64,000 nt of DNA from Trichopria drosophilae (Eukaryota > Arthropoda > Insecta > Hymenoptera > Diapriidae), in the NCBI GenBank assembly GCA_030407085.1, contig CM059586.1:32847501-32911500 (forward strand), in the 5' to 3' direction. Of the stretch, positions 36,771 through 48,270 are shown in pieces (within the stretch, counting starts at the first letter, position 1; each line of letters opens with the position of its first letter). The notes below the pieces were generated by a model. That model was not told the origin of the DNA and did not search any database. It saw nothing but the letters and a program-made list of their open reading frames with translations. The position numbers and the translations under genes were made by a program.

Positions 36771-39700
36771 TCAGGAATTTTCGTTTCTTGTAAATAAATC
36801 AAGCTATCAGTTTGGATTTCTTCATTTCCAACTGGCAAATCGAAGTTGCTTACTCTCTTCGTATATTTTTTAAATATATCGAGGTGCACTTTCGTATAGC
36901 AATTACTTTGTTATTTACATTTCAAAACCAGATGATATGAATAATGTTTGATTAATATTCAACAAAATTGCACAGAACGATGGTTATGATTTAAATCGTT
37001 TACCTAGCGCCTCAAGCGCATTTGCAGTTTTATGTTCAAACAAAAAAAATAACTATCAAGTTTACAATTAGTCGCCTTCTCGCGCAACAGTGGTTGCGGT
37101 CGTAGGTTTGTCAAGCATAAAACTATGTAATATCTAACACGCACGCCCACGCGTTATATCGGGCATGCAAAAGTACACGCAGCAGACTTGACGGTTCACC
37201 GAACACTCGTCGAGTAGCCCTGATCGGTTGCGCAAGGGACAGGAGCAAACCGATGTTTTTCTTTTTTTATACATATATACATATTTATATATGTATATAT
37301 CTTCTGTGTGCTGGTCAGTTTGTCACCTCAGTGCACAGACACCATACCCCGCGGAAACCTCAACGTAAATGGTACCTGGCTCTTATAAGACGCCAGTCAG
37401 GAGTCCCGAGTATCATCCATGTAATGGCTGTTGATAATGGTTAGATGATGATTTTGAATTTTTTTAATGAAGTAATATGGTTCCTACTTATTTTCACGTT
37501 TTTTTTTAAATTATCTATTGAATCGTATTCCATTCGTCATAAAAGTACGCATTTAGAAAGTGAATCATAGACCGTTTTCTATATGAAAACATATAGACCA
37601 AAATCGCATTACACCGATATTTAATGTTTTTGAATGCAAGTAGGAGACGGGAAAGAGATCAAGTTAAAAACAAATAATGTCCTCATAAGGTAACAACTGA
37701 ACATAATTTAATGGTTTTATACCATTTGGTAGGGACATTCATATTAAATATTTTATCTCTATTATTTTATCAATTTTTTTCCAGATACTAACTGAAAGAA
37801 ATAAGATATTCTGCAACTTTGAACTTTGTTAAATGTTTGTTCGTATAAAATACTGTTATTAAATATAAATCCGATATTTTAACCACATTTACCTCTACTA
37901 CGTTACCTCTATCATGACATTTATAGAAAGAAATATCAATTGAAAAAATTGAAATTCAATAATATCGTTGTTGTTATTATCATACATTGAATTTTTTCAA
38001 AATGCTGTAACTCATAAACAAAAAAAATTACGTGTTTTTTTTTTATTAAAAAAAACAAATTTTAATATCAGGGTAGAAGCACCTGTTGTACAACGGGTTT
38101 TGTTTATTGTCCATAACTTTTCATCGGATCGTTCAACTTTGATCGAACTACCATTGTATAACTAATATCTAGACCTAAATTTTTACCCTTGAAAGTATAA
38201 TGATTAATGTAAAAGAGATAAAGTCCTGTCAATATTCGAAAAATAGATTTTTCGTGCATTAAAACATTGTCCCCGATTCTGTAGCATTTCACAAAATCCG
38301 CTGAAACTGTAAAAATACTGAATAAAACCAATAGAAACTCAAAATTTATGAGTTTTCAATAGTCTTCAAGTTGTGTTAAATAGACTGTAACATATGGAAT
38401 TGAATACAAAATTATTATTTTCTTATTATTTGAATAATTTTCATCACTTAGATTTTCAGCACTCAGGTTTTCAGTATATATCTAGTTTTGCCGATAATAA
38501 AGAAATCGTGCTCTTATAAAATTTGAGTTTGCTCACATAATTCTACCCAAATTTTGTTTAGAGGCACTATATCAATATTCTTACAATATAATATTAATAA
38601 TATTATTATCATTTGAACGCGACACAAGAAAATGAAATTTTTTAAAGCACATCTGACGAAAGCAGAAAGAGTTAAAAAAAATATTCAGTTTTTGCTGAAA
38701 ATGAAAAAATTGGCATGTCCGTGACTACGAAATCGGCCAGTGATTCTGATCGCAAGATTTGAAAGAGGAGATCCGAAGCTATAAATTTTCTGTTTTTTTA
38801 TGCTTTAATCTAACTAATTTAATGTTTAATAATTTTCAATATAATATTAAATATATTAGCAAACATCGTTTTTTTACTTGAGTTCTAAATAACAAATTGA
38901 ACTCCATCATCATTGATTTTGCAATGAAAAACACGATGTAATAAAAGTATTCAGATACTACCGTAGGCAAAAATAATTTGAACAAAAACTGCGGCATGCA
39001 ATTTTTTACTCTTTGTTTTTGTAGTCACGTAGAAACTGAATTTAGTTTATTTTTATAACTGACATATTGCACAAAGAGCGATCTTGAAAAATAGCTCTTG
39101 AAAGAAAGGGCTATTCAAATATCGCCAGATGAAAAACAAACTGATCATTTCAGCTTCGAAATTGGACATTTGACCCCGACGCTACTAGATCGGAACTTTT
39201 TTCGAGACCTTAAAAACATTCTCATCAGAATTGATTAACGAGACGTCCGTTTAAATGAAAAAAAAATGAATGGAACAACTTTCGGTTCCTATATCTCAAC
39301 GGTCACTGTTTTTATTTAGTCTACAGCTTGTGAAATTTTATTTGTAAAACACATGCACATCTAAATGCATTCCAGTTCTGTTATTTTTTAAAACAGATGT
39401 TTAAATTTGACGATATTTGACGATTTTCGTTAGTTATAATTTTAGGTTAATAAGACAAAAATTTAGATTGATGATGATTTATTTCAGAAATATTTATGTA
39501 AAATACGCATTTTTAGACGTTTCCGCACTTTTCAGCCATTTTTAATAAGATGAACTGAATGGACGCCAAAAAGATATTGCCCTTTAAATACAACTTATCT
39601 GTCCACTTATTTGTCCATAGATTGGGATGAATCGCCATCCATTATCCATTTGTACAAAATAAAAAAAATTGTTCGATTTTTCGATACTTTTTCGGATAAA

Positions 39701-39879
39701 ATCCGCGATATTGTTTTTCTACGGCAAGAAAATACAATTTGACCCTATAAATCTATTGAGCTTACCCAACAATAGTAGAGTAAGGTGGTTTCATTATGAT
39801 GTTTTTATTTTTCGAGTTTCTAGAGAGCTTTGAAAATGAGCTAAAAATCTCGTCATCATCGAGTTTCATATAATGTAAA
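36771..39879. other. AT-rich region with a GC-richer block at ~37030-37430
   Basis: The 37030-37430 block includes TCGCGCAACAGTGG and CACGCACGCCCACGCG, plus a TATACATATA low-complexity run (37268-37302). No exon or family recognised. The remainder is featureless AT-rich DNA. Confidence 0.35.
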
Positions 39880-40725
39880 TAAATATGTAAAAAGTGAAAA
39901 TGAGTATTTTCAAAAGTTTGATCCTCACCATATGTCAGCCGAAATATTAATAATGAACATTTTCAACACTCCGGACGCGTGGCTCGATTTCGCGCTCTAC
40001 GGCTCGAATTATTGAGCTCCACGCCCGTCGTATTAAAAAATATCGTATGTAACATGGGCGAAATATCAATCTCCGACGATTGTGATTGTCTCCCGTTAAA
40101 CTTCACAATCGTCGAAAATCGTTCTTATTGCATAATGTACTATTGTCTCAGTGTCGACGTAGTTACACCCCCCCCCCTCCTCCCCGCACCACCATCGGTT
40201 TTTTGGTCTGAAACATCGACATTTGATGAAAAACTATAGGGTAATTTTTTTTCCGAGGTGACAAAATTCAATATTTTGTCATACTGTTGGAAGAAAATGC
40301 GATTGTGAAGAGCCTTTTTTGTAGAAAATTTAATCTTAATTTTAAATTTATCTTTTTGGTTTGAATTTTTAAATCAAATTTGTATTTTTACAAAATAAAT
40401 GCAAAAAATGCGAAGAAACGTAATTGTGGCTAATGTTTTTTATTAATGGACGAGTGGATCTGCGCCAAAATCTAATCAGATCTAAGTTATGCCAAGACAC
40501 GCATTTTAAATAAAAAATTTATGTCGATACGCTTATCGGTACGTGAGGTATCGTGAGACAAAAAAACGGAACGTATGGATGTACGTACGTACAATATCAC
40601 GGACACAACATTTTTTTTATTTTTTTTTTTTTTGGTTCCTTGGGGTCTGAAAGTCGACATTAGATGAAAAACTACAGCATATTTTTTGGCGGGCCAATTA
40701 AAAAAAGTGACCAAATTAAATACAG
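39880..40725 (-). mobile_element. Composite repeat with direct terminal repeats, copy 2 (inverted)
   Basis: Read on the minus strand, this reproduces the 8.37-9.29-kb order. An end block (TTTTTCATCTAATGTCGAC) comes first, then the ACGTACGTAC run, TTTTTTTGTCTCACGATACC and AACTTAGATCTGATTAGAT. The second end block with TTTTTCATCAAATGTCGATG follows, then the module with AATATTTCGGCTGAC and TGAAAATACTCATTTTCA. Here a GTAACATGGGCG-type inverted element (40035-40145) lies between the modules, where copy 1 has the AGATATCT array. The plus-strand frame 39979-40239 is incidental. Confidence 0.65.
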
Positions 40726-40953
40726 TCGGTTCTTTCAAGATGGCGGAAGTTTGTCTTAAGTTATAGCCCCTCAGGATCCCTTCTTCCGTAACTTTGTTTA
40801 TATCCATGCAATGGGTGCTTCTGTGTGAGTGTCGCGAAGCAAGTGTGGCTCAGCGAAACAATATGGTGGAGGAAGGAGACTAAAAGGCTGGTATAACTTA
40901 GGATATACATACATGTATATATCTTTGGACGGTATAACTTAGGGCGGGAACTG
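40723..40953. mobile_element. Possible pogo-like MITE, copy 3
   Basis: Left edge TA|CAGTCGGTTCTTTCAAGATG, a GGCGG subterminal block, and right edge TATAACTTAGGGCGGGAACTG. The tips resemble the two clear copies, but pairing is weaker and the right flank is not a clean TA. The internal TATAACTTAGG words link it to 25960-26062. Confidence 0.4.
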
Positions 40954-41097
40954 CTATATATGGTCAGAATCAGAAAGGTGCTCTAGAAAACATAAAAGAA
41001 GTATTAATCAAGTTTCGAAGGAACTACTTTCGGTTAGCTCAAACTTTATCCCAATGTACTTTTTAGTTTAAGAAGCGTTGTGCCTTCAAATTTACAG

Positions 41098-41220
41098 GCG
41101 AATGCGCCAAGCGGTAGCCGACATACTCGGAGGTTCTTCCGAAAACATGGTGTTGTTTGAAATGAGTTATCGTTCTGCCCCCGGAGTAAACCGATCGTTC
41201 GCAGAGGCGCACGACACAAA
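41098..41220 (+). CDS. Candidate internal exon, unrecognised protein
   Basis: The block follows TTTACAG (3' splice-site-like, at a weak pyrimidine tract) and ends at |GTAAGT (41221-41226). One frame is open throughout; the other two have stops. It starts one base into a codon and encodes about 40 residues, beginning RMRQAVADILGGSSENMVLF and including EMSYRSAPGVNRSF. The residue mix looks protein-like rather than AT-driven. I do not recognise a family and found no partner exon. At this GC content a 40-codon open frame arises by chance fairly often, so this is tentative. Confidence 0.28.
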
Positions 41221-41226
41221 GTAAGT

Positions 41227-42190
41227 TTTCAAGAAAGTTCCGACGTTAAACGCTAAGTAGCCTGTAATTAAAGTCGCGGTGGCGACTACTGGAAATTTTT
41301 GCAGGAGGGTTTGTCTTATCGTATCCCGACGTTGAGTAAATCAGCGTAACAAAACCCGAGACAAAGTGTTGCGCAAAAGTCCGCGCACTGCCCGGAGAGC
41401 AAAAGTTTTTCTAAGGACGAAACGAGTGATTAGCATGATTAATGGTCGAACGTATTTGTCACTTGGCTGCGGCTGGGTTCGAACGCACTACGTCCGTGTC
41501 ATTCGGTGTATATAAGGATACACGTGATCGGGTGCGGGTACTTGCCTGTGGTGGTAGCGCGTGCGAACTCTAGAAAGGCGAGTCCTTGATATTTCGTATA
41601 ATAAGCTTTGAGAATTATCTCGTCGTATTGGTGCAGGCCTGGTTTCACTGCTCAATTTCATAGCGAGCCGCGACCGAGTCACGCCACCCGCTGTCCAGCA
41701 ACGTAACGAGCGCTATCATAAACTCTCGCCGAGGTTGCAAGATCCGCAAAAAAACGAACAAAAGTCAAACTCGTTCGCTGGACCACTCGCAGGGGACTAA
41801 TAAGACAATGTTACAGTTGTCCGCTCGGTGATTATTTCTGCATTCGCGATCTACATTATGCCCGTACCTCAGATTTTCAAGCGATCTGACCGTACGATAA
41901 TTGATCACTCTGCATAATTATAGATTAACGGCTTACGCACAATTACTGCATATTACGTCCAATTTAATCGAACATTACGCAGCCGTATGACCAGTAGATC
42001 ACGTTGGTATTGGGCTTTATCTGCGTGTACGCAATATCAGAGACAACTTCGAAGCTTCAAGACTTTGCTATTGCCGTTTTGTCGTTTACTGTATGCAACT
42101 GTATCTAACTTAGCCAAATGTTTGTGCTTTTGTATAACCCAGGTGAAAATAGAACACAGAATTCTGTATAATTGCATAAAAAATTTATAT
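41227..42190. other. GC-rich, unique-looking flank of the candidate exon
   Basis: Roughly 41090-41980 keeps elevated GC with many CpG dinucleotides and no repeat structure. It may be regulatory DNA or contain unrecognised exons. Nothing definite is supported. Confidence 0.25.
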
Positions 42191-42289
42191 GCATTTATTT
42201 ATTTATTTATTTAAATCAGACGGGCCAAGAACCCCTTTATACAAATATCAAAAACAGATCACATAGAAATTAATTATACGATAAAACGA

Positions 42290-42500
42290 ACTTACCTGTA
42301 AGTGAAGTTCGATCGTAATTATATGAAGAAGTCTCGTTCGAAGAGATTACATATGTAGTATTCTTTTGTCGCCACCAGAGGTCACTACGTTCAGAGTAAA
42401 GTAAAAAGGAAACTAGAGTTTCGGAACTAGGAATCCGACCTCCCTGCCACCATGCTTCCCGCGTTTTTCTCATATCGTTTTGTAGTGCGCTAGAGGTTAG
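42290..42500. repeat. Segment with CGAACTTAC inverted pair inside the LINE tail
   Basis: CGAACTTACCTGTAAGTGAA and GTTCG form an inverted pair, and the minus strand reads ACTTACAG|GTAAGTTCG like a joined splice site. The DNA up to ~42500 does not look like LINE sequence. Its origin is unknown; it separates the LINE coding end from the AAAT tail. Confidence 0.3.
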
Positions 42501-42546
42501 ACGCGTTTCTTGAATTTTGTCGTTGTTTTCTTTTTATGGTGTAAAC

Positions 42547-42654
42547 ATGGGCAAGCGAAAGATGAAAGAGGGTTTGGACGCTTTGACAGACAAAGTTAGA
42601 GCCCTACAAGAATCCATGGATTTGTTAATTAAGGCACAAATGTCGAAAAAATGA
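42547..42654 (+). CDS. 35-codon coiled-coil-like ORF, uncertain
   Basis: An ATG-started frame with a stop at 42652-42654, ending 8 bp from the stop of the opposing LINE frame. Residues begin MGKRKMKEGLDALTDKV. Leu/Val/Met at positions 10, 13, 17, 20, 24 and 27 give a heptad-like spacing, and the N-terminus is basic. It could be the start of a retroelement ORF1 or gag-like protein in a segment inserted in the LINE. It could also be chance. Not recognised. Confidence 0.25.
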   Translation: MGKRKMKEGLDALTDKVRALQESMDLLIKAQMSKK

Positions 42655-43539
42655 TAGATTAACTATTCTAGTTGCTTAACATGAACTCGAATTAGAGATT
42701 TAAATGAGCCGACGGAATCGCATTCCCTAAAGTTAGAAGGTACATTATTCCATAACAGACGCAGACGAAAAACCGACGAGTTAAAACAGTAATTAACAGT
42801 GCTTTGAGTTTCTACGACAACACGTGGTGTTCGAATATTGTATGGAATATGTCAATCCGAAAACAGCGATGTGTCACAGTTAACAAAATTATGAGCTATC
42901 TTAAATGCAAATAAATGTTCATAATACAGGTGGAGATGACCTATTGTCGTTAAATCAAGATTACGCATAATCGGCTTATAATTGTGGTCAGTCAAATTCA
43001 TCGGTTTTGGAAAAATATAACTCAACGTTTTATGTTGGACGGATTCAAGTTGGTTAATCGCTACTTGAGGATACGTAGACCAAATAACCGATGCGTAGGT
43101 TAGAACAGACAACACAAGTATTTTATAAAGGTATAAGATAGTATCTGGCTTGTGGAAATCAGACGCCCTCTTGATAAAACAACTTAACCGGAAAGCTCTA
43201 ACAATAATTGTATTCAAATAGTCAGTAAATGTAAATGAATTATTAACAATAATACCTAAATCCAGCGTAGACTTAACTCTAGTCAAGGGAGAGTTATTAA
43301 GACAATAATCAAATTACATGAAAGCTCTACCTCTACAAAAACTAATTGAATGAAACTTTTTTAAATTTAGTGGTAAATCATTAGCAATAGACCAACTAAG
43401 TACGTTATTAATATCTACTTGCAGTTTTGACGCATCGAGCGGACTTTTGATTTGACAAAATAGTTTAATATCGTCCGCGTAAATCAGGCATTTGGCTGAC
43501 CGTATACAGTCCGGAAGATCATTTATAAATATAATAATA

Positions 43540-43625
43540 GTATATTACGGTACAAGTGTGCGAAGTAGGTGATTTGCGCACGAGTGTAACGAGTATGTAA
43601 CGTATATTTTTTTATTGTTTGAAAT
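43540..43625. repeat. GTGTGCGAAGTAGGTGATTT-type repeat scrap
   Basis: TATTACGGTACAAGTGTGCG, GTAGGTGATTTGCGCACGAG and TGTAACGAGTATGTAACG show internal inverted similarity (GTGTGCG..CGCACGAG). It abuts the 5' edge of the minus-strand LINE fragment and resembles the GTAACAAGGGCG-type elements at 34.7 and 40.0 kb. Confidence 0.4.
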
Positions 43626-43633
43626 TTCATATA

Positions 43634-43903
43634 CAGTAGTTCCTGTCCTAATTCACGAGGTTGGCTTTTAGAAATGGCGGCCCCTCTCCTAATTCACGTT
43701 ACTTCTATAACCCTACCAAGGCACACTTTTTCTCCTCCAACGCTCCAAGATTGCTTTCGTGCATGCGCGCGCCCTGCATTATGTTTGTTTCTCTCTTACT
43801 GTAGTCACGTGAAGGGTCTTGGAGTGGGGAGTGGAACGGATAATATTCGTGAATTGGGCAAGGGAGTGAATTAGGACCAGATGAATTAGGACAGGGACTA
43901 CTG
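43634..43903. mobile_element. pogo-like MITE, copy 2 (270 bp)
   Basis: Begins CAGTAGTTCCTGTCCTAATT and ends AATTAGGACAGGGACTACTG. TA flanks lie at 43632-43633 and 43904-43905. Subterminal AAATGGCGGCCCC and an internal CATGCGCGCG recall the 11.3-kb copy. Overlapping frames on both strands are incidental. Confidence 0.85.
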
Positions 43904-43905
43904 TA

Positions 43906-44884
43906 CATGTAATTCAATATTAGCAAAAGCACTTTAAAAATCATGTATATGCACCTGAAATGTACATTCTTAAGCAGTATTGAGATTTAATGAACACGTA
44001 CAGTAAGTTTACTTTGTTTTTAACAGTGTATTACGATTCCTAATTAAACTATTACTCTGACCGTTGCACCTTTTTTATCCCAGCAATAAAATTTGACCGA
44101 GTTTTGAGAGTAATCATTACGAAATAAATTAAAATTCCTTGAAATTGATCGTCTGTAATTTAGAACAAATCATTTGTTCGATAATCCAAATTATGTCCCA
44201 CAACGGATATTTACCGTAAGTTTCTATAATCACTATTGTCGAGTACGCGAAATGTACAAAATTTAGTGTAAATAATCCAGCACATTGTTCACAGACGCCT
44301 GGTAAGACAAGATTAGAATCTAAATATGCAATAAATGTGAAACTACAATGTTCGCATTAAATTACGCGGTTCGTAAATCTATGGATGACTGATCTTAACG
44401 TTGGCAGCTTCGGTAGTACGATGCAACATCGACGTCAGACTTTTGCCTCGGATCACTGCCCAAATCTGACTCCCAATGGACCTGATGGCTTCGACATTTC
44501 ACGTCACAAACTCTACTTGTCGGTTATGCAAGTGCTCAGTAAAACCGCCCATCGATACAAAAATGTGTTTTTTTGTTATTTCTAAAGTCTTTTTTCCAAC
44601 AAAGATTATATATCGAAGCCTCCCATTAGCTAAATATTGCCCAACACTCATACTGTCTCAGAAATTATGAGCATTTTAGTTGAAAAATCATTTGTGAAAT
44701 TTATTTACGAATAAATAACAATTCTAATATAAATATACTTGTAAGTAATGCTTTATCGAAATGATTATTTCAGTTCTGATAGGATCTTTCAAAAAGCCAA
44801 TTTATACATATCATATACTTATTTTGCACCGGTAATTATTTATTTTATCGTTTATTTTATTTCTTTTCTATTCTATTTTATACG
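43906..44884. other. No confident feature; coding-like patch at 44385-44585
   Basis: The frame at 44385-44585 (plus) has balanced composition (MTDLNVGSFGSTMQHRRQ at its start) and higher GC than its flanks, but no family or splice structure is recognised. Confidence 0.25.
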
Positions 44885-45005
44885 GCTCTTTATCTCGTTT
44901 ATATATTGTAGGGTTAGGCTGTAAAACAGCATTTAGTACTGTGTCTCACCCTTTGTACGTTTTATTATGTTGCAATAAGTCGTATTATTATTATTATTAT
45001 TTATA
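44885..45005 (+). mobile_element. Possible LINE 3' tail with (ATT)n
   Basis: GGCTGTAAAACAGC (a small stem), GTCTCACCCTTTGTACG and GCAATAAGTCG lead into an (ATT)n run at 44984-45002. A 3' stem-loop plus a simple-repeat tail is typical of LINE 3' ends. No coding remnant was seen upstream. Confidence 0.35.
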
Positions 45006-47550
45006 ACGAAATTTACTTAGGACCAGCCCTCACGAGAAGAGCAAACTGATCACACCCCAAACCCTTTTTCTGAAATTCTATATAAATGAATGAATAAAAC
45101 GAGGATCAACCATAATTACACTTCAGTTATTCCTCATAAGATCCATACAACTTTTTGGAATTTTGTGTTTTCAAAGGATGCGCATAGCCACTGTCTAAAT
45201 TGTAATAAGTTAAACTCACTCAAAAGCAGTGTATATACACTTATAATAATTAATCCCACCCTCACAATTTAAGGAGCCTCTATAACTTCCAGAATGAAAT
45301 TATACTCGCACCTGTTTCTTCCGAATCGAAATTGGTCGGATTAGGAGGCTGGCTTCCAAAAGAACACAGTTTAGTCCTTTTCTTATTACTATAGTCACAT
45401 TCTCTTCACCACACTTAATAAAAGTTGCTTAATCCTAATTAATCCTTGATTATGCATGTGAGTTGTACAAGAACATATCGACCACGTGTTTCGCGTATTC
45501 AAAATTCCTTTAGAATTTGCCGTGTTGCTTTTAAAACCGAACATGCCGATAGCCGATAGCAACAACGCATTAAAGTCGCAGAGCGCGAACAATATAAACA
45601 AAGCGTATGTACTTTGAAGAAATATGTAATAATATTGAAATAATAATGAAATTAATGTAAGAGATTATGAATAAAATGGATCCTAAAGAAACTGTAAATT
45701 TATATTTTCATATAAAATTATGAAATTTCGGCATTTTAAAACAAATTTACTGAATGGAAACCAACCTTATTTTGGTTATGGGTTGCACCTCATCTTCTCA
45801 TTTTAGTCGAAGGTTATCACGTCCGATTGTATTTTGACAACGGAATCAATTTTTGATGTTCATCAGACTCTAGTTAGTAATGCTTATTTCATTACAGACA
45901 AATTGAAGAGTACATTTTTTTTTATTATATAGACTTGGTTTCAACGCCCGCAATTAAAAGTGTACCCTCTTCTTGACTGTCAGTGAATGAAGAGCCACCA
46001 TGTGACAAGTGACAAAGTAATCTAAAACCAACCCTCTCTTTATGGTGGATCGAAACTGATTACCATTTTGTCGTGTAGTGATTGAGTACAGCCCTATCAA
46101 TAATTACTTCTGACGATAATTACACAATAATAGTCAGACAGTCCATTTCAGCGAAGAATTCGCTAATTCAGCGAAACTTTGTTGCTAAATTTGAGTCCGC
46201 GTAAATTTTCGTTATTATAGCCAATCAAACTAGCAATAATTATAAATTACCCCGAGAACTTGAAATTTCCGTACGATTTGAAAATGTTGTAAATAAATCA
46301 CATATAATTGACGTAATTATATTTCACATACATTTCCTCCCGCGTTTTGGGTGAGCAGTGCTCCAAAATTCTTGCCGTATACGTAGTACGTATCGAAAAA
46401 CTTGGTAAATATTACCGAATCATGAATGATACTGAAGTTCATGCACGTGAGTTTTTAAGATACGATATAAGGTTGATATTCATATAGGTATAGAAGAAGA
46501 AAAATTGCTCTAGATACTCTATCTACGGAGAATGGTGGTTTAAAATTTAAATAGTTATTTCTGTCGCAACCATACACAAAGGCCGTCTTTGACTAACCTG
46601 CTAAAACGGTTAGAGTTGCAGTCCACAGCAGTAGGGAATCGGGTAGGTTATGTTTAACCACGCTTTCTTTATACTTTGGGGTATATTACTATATTCTAGA
46701 CTCCAGTAGAGTCTTTAAGACTTACAGGATCAACCAAAAGTTACAGACCTTTAAATACTTCCAACAAGAATGTGTTTTGAAAAAACGTTCTATAGTAAAC
46801 TAGTATGACATCGCAAGTCAAATTATGTTTTCCATTTTGACTATGACCTATCTTCCGCCATTTTAAAAGTGGCTCCCATTTTCACATCAGATCCCGTGAT
46901 AACAATGCATAGAACATATTTCTTTAATTTTTTTGTTATCGTGATGAATAATAAAATTCATAGTCACAAATCTGAAAAGATCCGCAACACTGTATGCCCT
47001 GTTAATATTACTTGCCACATCATACATCCTGACGGAGACGACCCTCAGGAACTCCTTATGATGTCCTATTTTATCAACTTACTAAAATCCTCCCGACATC
47101 TTCAGGAGGGATGATGCTTGGAAGGCATTAAGAGCATAATAAGAGTAGATATTTGGAGGTCCTGAAGAACTCCTGTCACATAAATATATTAGGCCATATA
47201 TGAAGCCCCCTCAAAGTGAATGTCATCATAAGGTACTTTTTGGTGACTATCATTTCTTATCCAGGACATTTTTTTAATTAAGTAACAATGCAAAGAAATC
47301 CGCTAAAATTTATCTTTGACTTATGTGACCTGTATTTTACTTTGCATGTCCATCGGACTCATTAAGGATGAAGGATAAAGGAAAGGGATTATCCCCCGAT
47401 ATAACGATATTTTTAGCCTATTCGCGAGTTGGCTTTCGGGTGGATAGGTCGGACACACAATCAAAGATATTACCAGGCAATACTTTAGAAAAATACAAGG
47501 CATCATCCACCCAGAGCCAGTCCCCCTAATCGGATTCATTAGTTCTTATA
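45006..47550. other. AT-rich region, nothing recognised
   Basis: Short open frames only. 47020-47175 contains CAGGAACTCCT, CTTCAGGAGGGA and CCTGAAGAACTCCTG words in both orientations, possibly a small decayed hairpin array. Confidence 0.35.
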
Positions 47551-48270
47551 TGGGGCATTCCATGCCAAACGGGCAACTGAGAAGATTAGTCCTTTTCGGT
47601 GTCTCGCATTAAACGCTTGTTTCTGAATTTCTGTGTCCGAGAAAGGAAAAAATAATTAGTGGATTTTATTCGTCTTTTTATGCACTTTCCGATGATTAAA
47701 ATGGTTTTTTATTTTATTTATATATTCATCCTGATTTTTCAGTTTAAAAAATAAAAATCGATTTTTTTCAAACTTGGACGTTTAAAATATTTTTTTAAAC
47801 AGGCTCAAATGAAAGCTCGTATATTTTCCTATAAAATCCCATTGTCTCAAATATGGGCCGCTTGGTTCTTCATCCATAAATATGCATAATAATAAGCGCA
47901 TTTGGGTATTGCCGCTCACGAGGCTGCATTTTTTGCACATTTCAGGATGAAGAACCAACCGACCCATAATTATGACAATGTTATTTTATAGAAAAATATA
48001 CGAGCTTTCATTTGAGCCTGTTTAAAAAAATATTTAAAATGTCCAAGTTTGAGAAAAATCAATTTTTATTTTTTAAATTGAAAAATCATGATGAATATAT
48101 AAATAAAATAAAAAATCATTTTAATCATCGGGAAGTGCATAAAAAGACGAATAAAATCCACTAATTATTTTTTTCCTTTCTCCGAAACAGAACTTCAGAA
48201 ACAAGCGTTTAATGGGAGACACCGAAAAAGGCTAATCTTCTCAGTTGCCCGTTTGGCATGGAATGCCCCA
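47551..48270. mobile_element. Near-palindromic foldback element (720 bp)
   Basis: The left arm from TGGGGCATTCCATGCCAAAC to about 47880 and the right arm from about 47945 to GTTTGGCATGGAATGCCCCA are complementary over ~330 bp with few differences. Examples are TTTTATTCGTCTTTTTATGC with its complement and TTCTTCATCC with GGATGAAGAA. The loop is only ~60 bp. TATA flanks on both sides (47547-47550 and 48271-48274) suggest a TA or TATA target duplication. No transposase. The minus-strand frame inside is not a gene. Confidence 0.9.

Larger units (their letters stand above)
42192..43535 (-). mobile_element. Minus-strand CR1/Jockey-like LINE fragment
   Basis: On the minus strand from ~43535 the translation reads FINDLPDCIRSAKCLIYADD then IKLF, containing the RT catalytic YADD. 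After a stop and frameshift (43300) it continues in 43286-42852 with STLDLGIIVNNSFTF and LVLSVLTYASVIW, typical of the RT connection region. After another frameshift it ends with NNVPSNFRECDSV and FKSLIRVHVKQLE at a stop at 42663-42665. A 3' tail of TTTATTTATTTATTTA (AAAT units on the minus strand) at 42195-42214 may be its end, with a foreign segment lying between. Truncated and inactive. Confidence 0.8.

Noticed and set aside
41410..41430. Second hammerhead core (AGGACGAAACGAG)
   Set aside because: No CUGANGA partner or closing helix upstream.
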